Of a stretch of DNA of 64,000 nt, positions 56,642-64,000 are shown in pieces; within the stretch, counting starts at the first letter, position 1; each line of letters begins with the position of its first letter. The stretch is taken from assembly GCF_001542915.1 (NCBI RefSeq), contig NZ_LNNH01000025.1, positions 27,207 through 91,206 on the forward strand, written 5' to 3'. The DNA is from Peribacillus simplex. GTDB lineage: Bacteria > Bacillota > Bacilli > Bacillales > DSM-1321. A program made the translations under genes and the position numbers. The notes below the pieces were generated by a model, which was given only the letters and a program-made list of their open reading frames with translations, did no database searches and was not told the DNA's origin.

Positions 56642-58162
56642 TTATTCTTCATCAAACCAGCCTGTTGGTTGAATGTCCAAGTTATTATTGATTTGCTTCA
56701 ATTCTGTGTATGCCTCATATCCGAACGTGCCTAGTTCGCGTCCATTGCCGCTTTGCTTGAATCCGCCCCACGGAGCTTCGTTGTAAGTCGGATGATACGA
56801 GTTAATCCACGTGATGCCCGCACGTACCTTTTTAATGACGCGGTTTGCTTTGGCGATATCATTGGTGAATACTGCTCCCGCTAAACCATATTTCGTATCA
56901 TTGGCGAGATGGAGAGCCTCCGCTTCATCCTTGAACGTTTGAACGACAAGCACCGGACCAAAAATTTCTTCCTGCACGATCCGCATATCAGGTGTCGTAT
57001 CGACAAAGATCGTTGGCTCGACAAAGTAGCCGTTTTCCAACCCTTCCCCTTTAATTCGATTTCCTCCAACGATTAATTTTGCTCCTTCTTCTTTTCCGAT
57101 TTGAATATAAGATAATATCTTGTTCATGTGAGCCTCTGAAACGACAGGTCCCATTTGGCTTTTTTCATCGGAGCCTGAACCCACCTTGATGCGCTTCGCT
57201 TTTGCAGTAAGGCTTGCTACGAACTGATCATAAATCGACTCTTCCAAAAGTAAACGCGAGCCGGCTGAACAAACCTGCCCTTGATTACAGAAAATCCCAT
57301 ACAAGGCATAATCGACGGCTGTCTCAAAGTCAGAGTCCGCGAATACGATATTAGGGGATTTACCGCCAAGCTCCAATGTCACTTTCTTTAAGTTTCCAAG
57401 CGACGCTTCCATGATCTTACGTCCGGTTGCCGTACCTCCTGTAAAGGCCACTTTATCGATTTCTTCATGCTCGGCTATGGCCTGTCCGACAACGGGTCCA
57501 GCTCCTAACACAAGGTTCGCGACACCTTTTGGCAAACCGACTTCAGCCATGATTTCAAACAGCTTGACCGCAGTCACTGGTGTAATCTCCGATGGTTTGA
57601 AGACGACGGAATTTCCTGCGGCAAGTGCAGGTGCCAGCTTCCAGGCTGACATCATCAACGGGAAATTCCAAGGTACGATTTGCCCGCATACACCGATCGG
57701 TTCCCTTACGACCATCGCTTGTTGCCCGTCAGGAACTTCGTAAGTCTGCCCTGTCGGTTTTGTAGCCAAACCTGCATAATATCTAAAGCAGGCAGCCGAA
57801 TCATCGATATCAAAACGGGACTCGCGTAATGGTTTCCCATTATCCAGTGTTTCCAACGCAGCAAGCTCTTCGGCCTTTTCTTCAATCTTGTCGGCGATCT
57901 TGAATAAAATGCGGGCCCGCTCGACTGCCGGCGTTCCCCACCATCCGCCTTCATAAAAGGCATACTTGGCTGCCTCTACCGCTTTATCGACATCCTCCTT
58001 GGTTCCTTCCGCAGCTGTAGCAATAACTTCTCCCGTGGCCGGATTTAATACATCCCTTTTTTCACCTGAAGACGAATTCACCCATTGACCATTAATGAAC
58101 ATTTTTAAATCCAATGCTCCGGTCCCTTCTTTTTTCGCGTTATTTTGTAAAGTTTCCTGCAT
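56642..58162 (-). CDS. Aldehyde dehydrogenase (DhaS/betaine-aldehyde type)
   Basis: Oxidises an aldehyde to the acid with NAD(P). 506 residues, full length. Motifs: FINGQWVNSSSGEKRDVLNP, PWNFPLMMSAWKLAPALAAG, TLELGGKSPNIVFAD (catalytic Glu), FCNQGQVCSAGSRL (catalytic Cys about 318) and EIFGPVL. Closest to DhaS/GbsA-like enzymes of Bacillus. Single gene with a -24/-12 sigma-54 promoter 45-60 bases upstream and a terminator behind. Ribosome site GAGGAGG. Confidence 0.9.
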   Translation of the reverse strand: MQETLQNNAKKEGTGALDLKMFINGQWVNSSSGEKRDVLNPATGEVIATAAEGTKEDVDKAVEAAKYAFYEGGWWGTPAVERARILFKIADKIEEKAEELAALETLDNGKPLRESRFDIDDSAACFRYYAGLATKPTGQTYEVPDGQQAMVVREPIGVCGQIVPWNFPLMMSAWKLAPALAAGNSVVFKPSEITPVTAVKLFEIMAEVGLPKGVANLVLGAGPVVGQAIAEHEEIDKVAFTGGTATGRKIMEASLGNLKKVTLELGGKSPNIVFADSDFETAVDYALYGIFCNQGQVCSAGSRLLLEESIYDQFVASLTAKAKRIKVGSGSDEKSQMGPVVSEAHMNKILSYIQIGKEEGAKLIVGGNRIKGEGLENGYFVEPTIFVDTTPDMRIVQEEIFGPVLVVQTFKDEAEALHLANDTKYGLAGAVFTNDIAKANRVIKKVRAGITWINSYHPTYNEAPWGGFKQSGNGRELGTFGYEAYTELKQINNNLDIQPTGWFDEE

Positions 58163-58206
58163 TAAAATTCCTCCTCGGTTTAAGTGATTTTCTTAATAGA
58201 TTAAAG

Positions 58207-58222
58207 AGCAAGTTTCATGCCA
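58207..58222 (-). promoter_or_regulatory. Sigma-54 (-24/-12) promoter of the aldehyde dehydrogenase
   Basis: TGGCATGAAACTTGCT on the minus strand; GG (58,220-58,221) and GC (58,208-58,209) are separated by exactly 10 bases, as in TGGCAC-N5-TTGCA. It lies about 45 bases before the ATG. Confidence 0.65.
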
Positions 58223-58330
58223 TTTTAAAAGGTTGATAAATCACGTATTTTTACCCATCCGCCGTCCATTTACATTCATTCGTGAATTACTTATTCATTT
58301 CTGCATAACTTTTCGACTATTTTCATCAGA

Positions 58331-58358
58331 AAAAAAGAAGATGGACATTTGCCCATCC
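58331..58358 (-). terminator. Terminator of the aminotransferase operon
   Basis: Stem GATGG / CCATC with inner GCAAATGT and a TTTTTTT run on the minus strand, 10 bases after the ALDH stop. Confidence 0.65.
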
Positions 58359-58366
58359 TCCACCTA

Positions 58367-59806
58367 CTAATTCCGATTAAAGATGATCAATTTCATTTCC
58401 GTCATTTCCTCGATGGCATATTTTAATCCTTCGCGGCCCGTTCCGCTTTTTTTGACCCCGCCGTATGGCATGTTGTCGACGCGGTAAGTCGGGATATCAT
58501 TAATGATCACACCGCCGACTTCCAATTTTTCTGCCGCAGAAAGGGCCAGGTTGATATTTTCCGTGTATATCCCAGCCTGAAGGCCGAATTGGGAGTCATT
58601 GACCAAGTCAATCGCTTCTTCAACGGATGAAACCTTATTTATTAACACGATTGGTGCAAAAACTTCCTGACAGGAAACCTTCAGCTTCGAATCGACTTCC
58701 AACAACACAGTTGGATGGAGGATATTCCCCTCGGATTTTCCTCCTGCTGCAACGACCGCACCATGTTGTTTGGCTTCCCCGATCCAGTCGAGGCTCCGTT
58801 TTACATCACCAGGACTGATCAAGGCAGAGATGTCGACCGAAGGGTCCAAAGAATCGCCAAGCTTCAAGGAATTTGTTGCTGCCGTGAATTTTTGGACGAA
58901 CTCATCGTATACGTCTTCATGTACATATGCACGTTGTAGCGAAATGCAGACCTGCCCTTGGAAGGCGAATGCTGCCGAAACACAGCGCTGGATGATTTTA
59001 TCGATATTGATCCCTTTATCCACAATGACGGCCGCATTTGAACCAAGTTCAAGACTCACCTTCTTCAATCCCGCTTTATTGCGGATTCCGATCCCTACAG
59101 CAGGACTGCCGGTAAAGGATATGCTTTTCACCCGTGAATCAGTGACTAATTGATCACCGATTACAGAGCCGCTTCCGGTAACTAAATTGAATGCTCCGGC
59201 AGGCAAATCCGTTTCCGCCAATAGCTCTGCAAGAAAGATCGAGGATAGCGGCGTTTGGCTCGCAGGTTTCAAGACGATCGTATTACCCGCGGCAATGGCC
59301 GGGCCAACTTTATGGGCGACCAGGTTCATCGGGAAATTAAAAGGCGTGATCGCACCAAGAACACCAATCGGTTCACGGACTGTATAGCCAATTCGCCCCT
59401 CCCCGTCTGCTGTAGCGTCCATCGTCAATGTTTCCCCGTGAATCCTCTTTGCTTCTTCCGCGGCAAATTTATATGTGGCAATCGTACGGGCCACTTCTAC
59501 CATTGCCGTTTTAATCGGCTTCGCTGCCTCTTTAGCGATAATTTCAGCTGCTTCTTCCTTACGGCTTTCCAACAGACCTGCAAGTTGTTCAAGTATGGCG
59601 GCACGTTTATGACTCGGCAGGGCTGCCATCGTTTTTCTCGCTTGATGAGCCGATTCTATCGCCAGCTCCACATCTTCCATGCTTGCCGAAGGAATTTCCG
59701 CTAACACTTTCCCGTTATACGGAGATACTAGCTTCGTGAAATGTTCAGTTGCTTGCCACTTACCATTAATGAATAATTTTTTCTTCAGCGTTTCCGTCAT
59801 TTCCAT
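58367..59806 (-). CDS. Aldehyde dehydrogenase, semialdehyde type
   Basis: 479 residues. FINGKWQATEHFTKLVSPYN, ITPFNFPMNLVAHKVGPAIA, SLELGSNAAVIVDKG (Glu) and AFAFQGQVCISLQR (Cys about 282) are the catalytic landmarks; the ASMEDVELAIESAHQA start recalls GAPN/phosphonate-type semialdehyde dehydrogenases (YfmT/PhnY-like). It is the second gene behind the class III aminotransferase (12-base gap), so it most likely oxidises the semialdehyde that enzyme makes. ATG at 59,806 follows GAGGTG by 6 bases. Confidence 0.88.
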   Translation of the reverse strand: MEMTETLKKKLFINGKWQATEHFTKLVSPYNGKVLAEIPSASMEDVELAIESAHQARKTMAALPSHKRAAILEQLAGLLESRKEEAAEIIAKEAAKPIKTAMVEVARTIATYKFAAEEAKRIHGETLTMDATADGEGRIGYTVREPIGVLGAITPFNFPMNLVAHKVGPAIAAGNTIVLKPASQTPLSSIFLAELLAETDLPAGAFNLVTGSGSVIGDQLVTDSRVKSISFTGSPAVGIGIRNKAGLKKVSLELGSNAAVIVDKGINIDKIIQRCVSAAFAFQGQVCISLQRAYVHEDVYDEFVQKFTAATNSLKLGDSLDPSVDISALISPGDVKRSLDWIGEAKQHGAVVAAGGKSEGNILHPTVLLEVDSKLKVSCQEVFAPIVLINKVSSVEEAIDLVNDSQFGLQAGIYTENINLALSAAEKLEVGGVIINDIPTYRVDNMPYGGVKKSGTGREGLKYAIEEMTEMKLIIFNRN

Positions 59807-59818
59807 CCTTTTCACCTC

Positions 59819-61144
59819 TTATAAAATTTCTTTTTCGACAGCTGTAAATGTTTTATCAAGAATATCAATGATCTTTTCGACCTCTGTTTTAGTGATGATT
59901 AAAGGCGGGGCGAATACGAGTGTATCTTGATCAAACGTGACAGACCGGCAAATCAAGCCATTCTTCGCCGCTTCAGCCACAAGTTTTGGAGCTAATTGTG
60001 TCCCAAAGCCTTCCCCTGTTTTCTTGTCCTTGACGATGGAGATGCCTCCGATCAGTCCAAGCGCCCTGACATCACCAATGATCGGGTGTTCGCTCTGAAG
60101 CTTCTTAAAGCCGGCAAGCAACTCTTCACCGCGCCGTTTCGAGTTTTCCATCAGATTTTCACGTTCAATTATTTCAATGTTTTTCAAAGCAACCGCACAA
60201 GCCATCGGGTGACCGCTGTATGTGTAGCCATGCAGGAGCGTGCCTTTTGATAGCGAAATGAAGTCCTTGTGAAGCTTATCATTCAGGACCACACCACCTA
60301 ATTGGGCGTACCCACTTGTCACACCTTTTGCAAAACACATCATATCCGGCACGACGCCATAATGTTCAATCCCGAAATAAGTCCCTGTTCTCCCGAAACC
60401 TGTTATGACCTCATCCGTCACCATTAAAATGCCATATTCATGGCAAATCTCCCTTACTTCCTTAAAGTAGCCCTCAGGAGGGAGATTCACGCCGCCTGCT
60501 CCTTGGATCGGTTCCGCGATAAATGCCGCAACCGTTTCCGGACCTTCTTGCTCGATGACCCTCCGCAACTCTTCAATCGAAGATCCGTCGACATAACAAA
60601 AATCAGGAGCGATGGAATTCGTGAAGTCACGGAACGGTTTCAGGCCCGTCGCACTTGTCGCCCCCATGGCAACTCCATGATACGATTTCGAACGTGAAAT
60701 GATCTTTTGGCGATTAGGCTGGCCTTTCAATATCCAATAATGACGGGCAAGTTTGAACGCCGTATCATTCGACTCCGATCCGCCTGAAGTGAAGAAAACG
60801 GCATTCAAATCACCAGGAGCAATGGAAGCGATCTTGGCAGCCAAACGAATGGCAGGCTCATTGCTGAAAGTGGCGAAGTTAGAGGTGAAAGCCAGCTTTG
60901 CCATTTGTTCTCTTGCCACATCAGCCAGTTCTTCTTGTCCATGTCCTATGTTCACATTCCAAAGTGAAGACATGCCATCGATGACTGTCCTTCCCTTAAC
61001 ATCCGTAAGATAGATCCCCTTGCCTTCTTTAAAGATGAAACTTGGACCATCTGCCTGCTGTTGCTCGATTGCCGTAGTCGGATGAATGAAATGCTTTTTG
61101 TCCAAATCGATTAATTCCTGAATACCCGTCTTCTCTTTAATCAT
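59819..61144 (-). CDS. Class III aminotransferase (omega-amino acid type)
   Basis: 441 residues, PLP enzyme moving an omega-amino group to pyruvate or 2-oxoglutarate. YLTDVKGRTVIDGMSSLWNV, FFTSGGSESNDTAFKLARHY, FIAEPIQGAGGV, GILMVTDEVITGFGRTG and FAKGVTSGYAQLGG (PLP Lys about 285) are present. Resembles YhxA and beta-alanine/GABA-type transaminases; with the downstream aldehyde dehydrogenase it forms a two-step amine breakdown operon. Transcribed from a sigma-54 promoter. ATG at 61,144 (AAGGGTG upstream); the longer frame to 61,279 covers the promoter and is not coding. Confidence 0.9.
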   Translation of the reverse strand: MIKEKTGIQELIDLDKKHFIHPTTAIEQQQADGPSFIFKEGKGIYLTDVKGRTVIDGMSSLWNVNIGHGQEELADVAREQMAKLAFTSNFATFSNEPAIRLAAKIASIAPGDLNAVFFTSGGSESNDTAFKLARHYWILKGQPNRQKIISRSKSYHGVAMGATSATGLKPFRDFTNSIAPDFCYVDGSSIEELRRVIEQEGPETVAAFIAEPIQGAGGVNLPPEGYFKEVREICHEYGILMVTDEVITGFGRTGTYFGIEHYGVVPDMMCFAKGVTSGYAQLGGVVLNDKLHKDFISLSKGTLLHGYTYSGHPMACAVALKNIEIIERENLMENSKRRGEELLAGFKKLQSEHPIIGDVRALGLIGGISIVKDKKTGEGFGTQLAPKLVAEAAKNGLICRSVTFDQDTLVFAPPLIITKTEVEKIIDILDKTFTAVEKEIL

Positions 61145-61192
61145 GTAAAAAACACCCTTCTTGAATAATGATTTTTTTATATTTATAGATAT

Positions 61193-61209
61193 TGCAAGAT
61201 GCATGCCAA
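61193..61209 (-). promoter_or_regulatory. Sigma-54 (-24/-12) promoter of the aminotransferase operon
   Basis: TTGGCATGCATCTTGCA on the minus strand; compared with TTGGCACGNNNNTTGCA it has one mismatch, with exact GG-N10-GC spacing. Transcription would start about 40 bases before the ATG. Confidence 0.8.
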
Positions 61210-61248
61210 AGTATATGAACCTAATATCATAGGTATTCAACATAAAAC

Positions 61249-61316
61249 GATTCATATTCAAATCAAAAATCGCACTCAATGATTTATTTACGAATCAAAT
61301 GATTTATATTCGAATC
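61249..61316. promoter_or_regulatory. Three GATT-N8-AATC dyads: putative enhancer sites
   Basis: GATTCATATTCAAATC (61,249), GATTTATTTACGAATC (61,281) and GATTTATATTCGAATC (61,301), 32 and 20 bases apart, that is on about the same face of the helix, 40-110 bases upstream of the -24 element. This is the place and form of binding sites for a sigma-54 enhancer-binding protein. No such activator gene is in the window. Confidence 0.6.
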
Positions 61317-61489
61317 AAACGATCCCTATCATCCTGTTGCCGTTTCTCGCGTAAAAACCTACAATGTTACATAACCTGACATACGATGTTGAATTTTCTG
61401 AAGATTTGTATTATTATCTATACTATCCTTTTGTTCACTTCGTTAATCTAATACGAAAGAAGTTGATAGATATGCAGGTAGGTTTTGAA

Positions 61490-62833
61490 ATGCAGCTAAA
61501 ACAATCCTTGAAGTTATCATTAACCCCTGAATTACGGCAGGCAATCAACATCCTGCAATATTCCACACATGAATTGATGGATTTTCTACATGAGCAGGCT
61601 AATGAAAATCCTGTTCTTGAAATGGCCGCAGCAACTAATGACCCCCTCGCCTCAAACTTTGAACCTAGCATTCGTCCACATATCATGGACTATCGTAAAC
61701 GAGAAACTTCATCGAATAGGAATCACAATGATTTCAACCCAATCAATAACCTTTCCTGCACTACAGATACATTGGAAGCCCATTTATTGGAGCAGCTGAG
61801 TTTTTTCCCGTCATTGAAAGACAGTGAAACTAAGATTGTCGAATTTTTAATAGGAAGCTTAAATGAAAATGGGTTTCTTGATATTGATATAAAAGGGGCA
61901 GCCTTGCTTTTTTCAGTGTCCGCCGAGAAAATCGAAGCGATGATTGAAGTACTGCAATCCTTCGATCCCATTGGCGTCGGTGCTAAGGGTCTGACGGATT
62001 GCTTACTCATTCAACTTCGCAAACGAGAAAATGATAATCAATTGGCTTATACGATCGTCGAGAAGCACTTATCGGATTTAGCCGAAAAGCGCTATCGGAA
62101 AATTGCGGGCCTTTACAAAGTGACCCTTCAGGAAGTGCAGGAGGCAGCGGATTTCATCCGTACCTTGAACCCTCGCCCTGTCAGTCATTTTTCCGATGAG
62201 ATGATCCATTACATCGTCCCGGATGTATTCGTGGATAAAAAAAAAGATGGATACAGGATAACGGTCAACGATAGCTTCCTGCCCAAGCCGTCCATTAATC
62301 CTTTCTATAAGGACAGCATTGCCATGAAACCGGAAAATAGAGCTAATGACTACGTTAAATCTCATCTACATGATGCTCAGTTGCTGATCAAGGGGATCGA
62401 ACAAAGGCAAATGACTCTATACAAAGTGACGGCTACAATCATGGAAGCGCAGCAGGAGTTTTTCCTGCGGGGAATGGCTGGATTAAAACCGATGACACTG
62501 AAGGACATTTCCGAAAAACTTCAGCTTCATGAGTCAACGATAAGCAGGGCGACGAGTAATAAATACATCCAGACACCGCATGGACTTTTTAAATTAAGGA
62601 ATTTCTTTACGAGAGGGTTAAATCATGTAAACGGCAAAGACTGTGAATCAACGACTACCATCAAAGAAAAAATAAAGGTCTTGATTGCCGACGAGGATAA
62701 AATAAAACCATTTTCAGACCAAAAGCTATGCCAAATCTTCGAAAGTGAAGGAACGATGATTTCCCGCCGCACCATTGCAAAGTACCGTGAAGATCTTGGT
62801 ATACCGGGTTCATCCAAGCGGCGCAGATTTTAA
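61490..62833 (+). CDS. rpoN: RNA polymerase sigma-54 factor (SigL)
   Basis: 447 residues. The activator-interacting N-terminus is MQLKQSLKLSLTPELRQAIN, then ILQYSTHELMDFLHEQANEN. The core-binding domain (about 90-260) has NENGFLDIDIKGA and LQSFDPIGVGAKGLTDCLLI; the C-terminal DNA-binding part has LKDISEKLQLHESTISRATS (helix-turn-helix) and the RpoN box SRRTIAKYRED near the end. It reads -24/-12 promoters with an ATP-dependent activator. ATG at 61,490 follows AGGTAGG by 7 bases; ATG at 61,472 is the alternative. Divergent from a sigma-54-type operon. Confidence 0.92.
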   Translation: MQLKQSLKLSLTPELRQAINILQYSTHELMDFLHEQANENPVLEMAAATNDPLASNFEPSIRPHIMDYRKRETSSNRNHNDFNPINNLSCTTDTLEAHLLEQLSFFPSLKDSETKIVEFLIGSLNENGFLDIDIKGAALLFSVSAEKIEAMIEVLQSFDPIGVGAKGLTDCLLIQLRKRENDNQLAYTIVEKHLSDLAEKRYRKIAGLYKVTLQEVQEAADFIRTLNPRPVSHFSDEMIHYIVPDVFVDKKKDGYRITVNDSFLPKPSINPFYKDSIAMKPENRANDYVKSHLHDAQLLIKGIEQRQMTLYKVTATIMEAQQEFFLRGMAGLKPMTLKDISEKLQLHESTISRATSNKYIQTPHGLFKLRNFFTRGLNHVNGKDCESTTTIKEKIKVLIADEDKIKPFSDQKLCQIFESEGTMISRRTIAKYREDLGIPGSSKRRRF

Positions 62834-62854
62834 GATCCAATTAATCACTGTCAT

Positions 62855-62902
62855 AAAAAAAGACTATTCCAAAAGGCATGCCTGTTGGGAATAGTCTTTT
62901 AT
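62855..62902. terminator. Bidirectional terminator rpoN / chitinase
   Basis: 13-bp stem AAAAGACTATTCC / GGAATAGTCTTTT with GGCATGCC in the loop and T/A runs on both sides. Confidence 0.85.
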
Positions 62903-62909
62903 GTTTTTC

Positions 62910-64000
62910 TTAATCCATTTCATTCACGGCCACATTAGTGATGACAGCTGGGGCAGGTCCCCTGCCTTCTCCCCCTATGGTCACCGTTTCACCCGGATTG
63001 ATTTTTTTATTCCATTGGTCATTTTTGATCACATAGTGATGCTGTGATTCACTGATGATCCTCCCATTCCATATTTGCTGGATTTCCCCCGCGTAATCGA
63101 ACTCTACCTTCCAATCATCAATAGGCGATGTTCCGGAATTTTTGATCCTGATCTGGAAAATGGAGCCTGACCCCCACTTAGAAGTGATGGTATATGTGAC
63201 ATTTACATGATTGATACCGCCTTGGTCAGGTCCTTTAATGCCGCCTTCGAGCAGATCATCGGAAATTTTTTGCAGAAGGGTATCGCCTTTGCATGTATAC
63301 TTCCCTGAAGTCCTGCAATCCAGGCTTAAATCCCAAATCATTGCCCCTTCCATGTCCTGTGATTCGATGAAATCGGTTTTATGCCCGATGGACTCGCGGT
63401 CGTCATATGAAATGAACGATTTCGTCCTTTGATTATACAGGAAAGGCACCTTTGCTTCGTCATTCCAATATCGTTTGTAGCCTTTCTTATTTATATAGTT
63501 CGCGGCAAGGTCCCCGTAATCGAAAATTCCGGTTATGCCAGATGCAGCATCATCCCACGTCCCCTGAGGCAGAAAAGAGCCATTGCTTCCAGGTGTGGCA
63601 GTTTGGTATTCCCCATTTTGCCCTCCACCATCTACACCGGTCCAGCCTTTCCCATAAAACGGCAATCCAAGTGTGACTTTATCCATGGGCACTTTCGCTG
63701 CCTTATACCGTTCAACCGACTCCTTGACCGTCAACCCCCAACTATTATTGGGATCATTTTTTGAAAAATATAGCGGTGCATTATGGTTTGTAGTCGTTTC
63801 CCAGCCTCCGTGGAAATCGTAGGTCATCAAGTTGATCCAATCCACAATTCCCGCAATCTTTGAAAGTTCCGTATTTTTTATGAACGAGCCGCTTATTCCC
63901 GCTGCAATCGTCAATAGATATTGCTTTCCGTCTTCTTTTTCGGCTTTATCCAATTCATTGCGAATTTCCTGGAGCAATGATGTATAGTTTTCTTTATCTT
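62910..64000 (-). CDS. GH18 chitinase with C-terminal cellulose-binding-like domain (5' end outside window)
   Basis: At least 363 codons to the window edge. The GH18 barrel is seen in part: INLMTYDFHGGW, LGLPFYGKGW, KGYKRYWNDEAKVPFLYN and MEGAMIWDLSLDCRTSG. The catalytic DxxDxDxE segment would lie in the missing N-terminal part, before QEIRNELDKAEKEDGKQYLL. Residues about 255-355 form a CBM2-like module (VTYTITSKWGSGSIFQIRIK, IKNSGTSPIDDWKVEFDYAG), which binds polysaccharide. Secreted enzyme presumably; signal peptide not visible. Confidence 0.9.
   Translation of the reverse strand, partial: DKENYTSLLQEIRNELDKAEKEDGKQYLLTIAAGISGSFIKNTELSKIAGIVDWINLMTYDFHGGWETTTNHNAPLYFSKNDPNNSWGLTVKESVERYKAAKVPMDKVTLGLPFYGKGWTGVDGGGQNGEYQTATPGSNGSFLPQGTWDDAASGITGIFDYGDLAANYINKKGYKRYWNDEAKVPFLYNQRTKSFISYDDRESIGHKTDFIESQDMEGAMIWDLSLDCRTSGKYTCKGDTLLQKISDDLLEGGIKGPDQGGINHVNVTYTITSKWGSGSIFQIRIKNSGTSPIDDWKVEFDYAGEIQQIWNGRIISESQHHYVIKNDQWNKKINPGETVTIGGEGRGPAPAVITNVAVNEMD

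Noticed and set aside
1-64000. tRNA or rRNA genes
   Set aside because: None seen on reading both strands; the prophage ends do not show a tRNA 3' fragment either.

Overview
The window is low-GC Firmicute DNA: strong GGAGG-type ribosome sites, Bacillus-type gene neighbours, and SigL, CcpA and sigma-D style signals. Host genes such as yfmL-, yyaE- and yczE-like genes, rpoN and a GH18 chitinase fit a soil Bacillaceae (Bacillus/Peribacillus group). The genus is inferred, not proven.

Layout. About 1-47,380 is one apparently intact temperate siphophage (HK97-type capsid, cos/pac type unknown), inserted next to host DNA that runs from about 47,400 to the window end. In the circular phage the order closes up: the early leftward operon (11,577 down to 209: Cro-like regulator, SbcC-like ATPase, Bet-type annealing protein, MBL protein, replication protein O, DnaB helicase, RuvC-like resolvase, dUTPase, ArpU late regulator, excisionase-like protein) leads across the attachment site to the late leftward operon (43,706 down to 19,379: HNH, terminases, portal, ClpP-like protease, capsid, connectors, tail, tape measure, Dit, GH25-Tal fusion, S74 fibre, BppU/beta-helix receptor-binding protein, membrane genes, XhlA, holin, amidase). 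The integrase (46,207-47,322) reads outward at the right end. The lysogeny block (11.6-17.8 kb) has a CI-like repressor, two more small XRE regulators, an FtsK-like translocase with a replication-relaxation protein, small membrane proteins and a lipoprotein. Many early genes overlap by 1-8 bases (TAATG, ATGA), and several are too short for routine gene calling.

Most striking is a two-gene cargo unit between the lysis cassette and the lysogeny block: a short csrA (19,007-19,180) followed by a complete flagellin gene (18,020-18,949), with its own terminators. It carries a near-perfect sigma-D promoter (TAAA-N15-GTCGATAT) and, between the genes, a 7-bp hairpin presenting AAGGAT in the loop, the textbook CsrA target. 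The prophage therefore seems to carry a motility-regulated flagellin with its own translational regulator. The phage CsrA is shorter than Bacillus CsrA and lacks the C-terminal tail that serves FliW control. A polytopic EpsG/Wzy-like membrane protein (22,103-23,311) beside the tail-fibre genes is a second candidate surface-conversion gene.

The host flank carries a TspO-like protein, a methionine gamma-lyase with a cre box, a YczE-like protein and a GNAT enzyme divergent from a MarR regulator with a clear operator, a YfmL-like RNA helicase, a PAS histidine kinase, a YyaE-like molybdopterin oxidoreductase, two aldehyde dehydrogenases, a class III aminotransferase, rpoN (sigL) and the 3' part of a chitinase gene. 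The aminotransferase-aldehyde dehydrogenase pair and the second aldehyde dehydrogenase both have GG-N10-GC (-24/-12) promoters next to rpoN; the first also has three dyads that look like enhancer sites. This suggests a local sigma-54 regulon.
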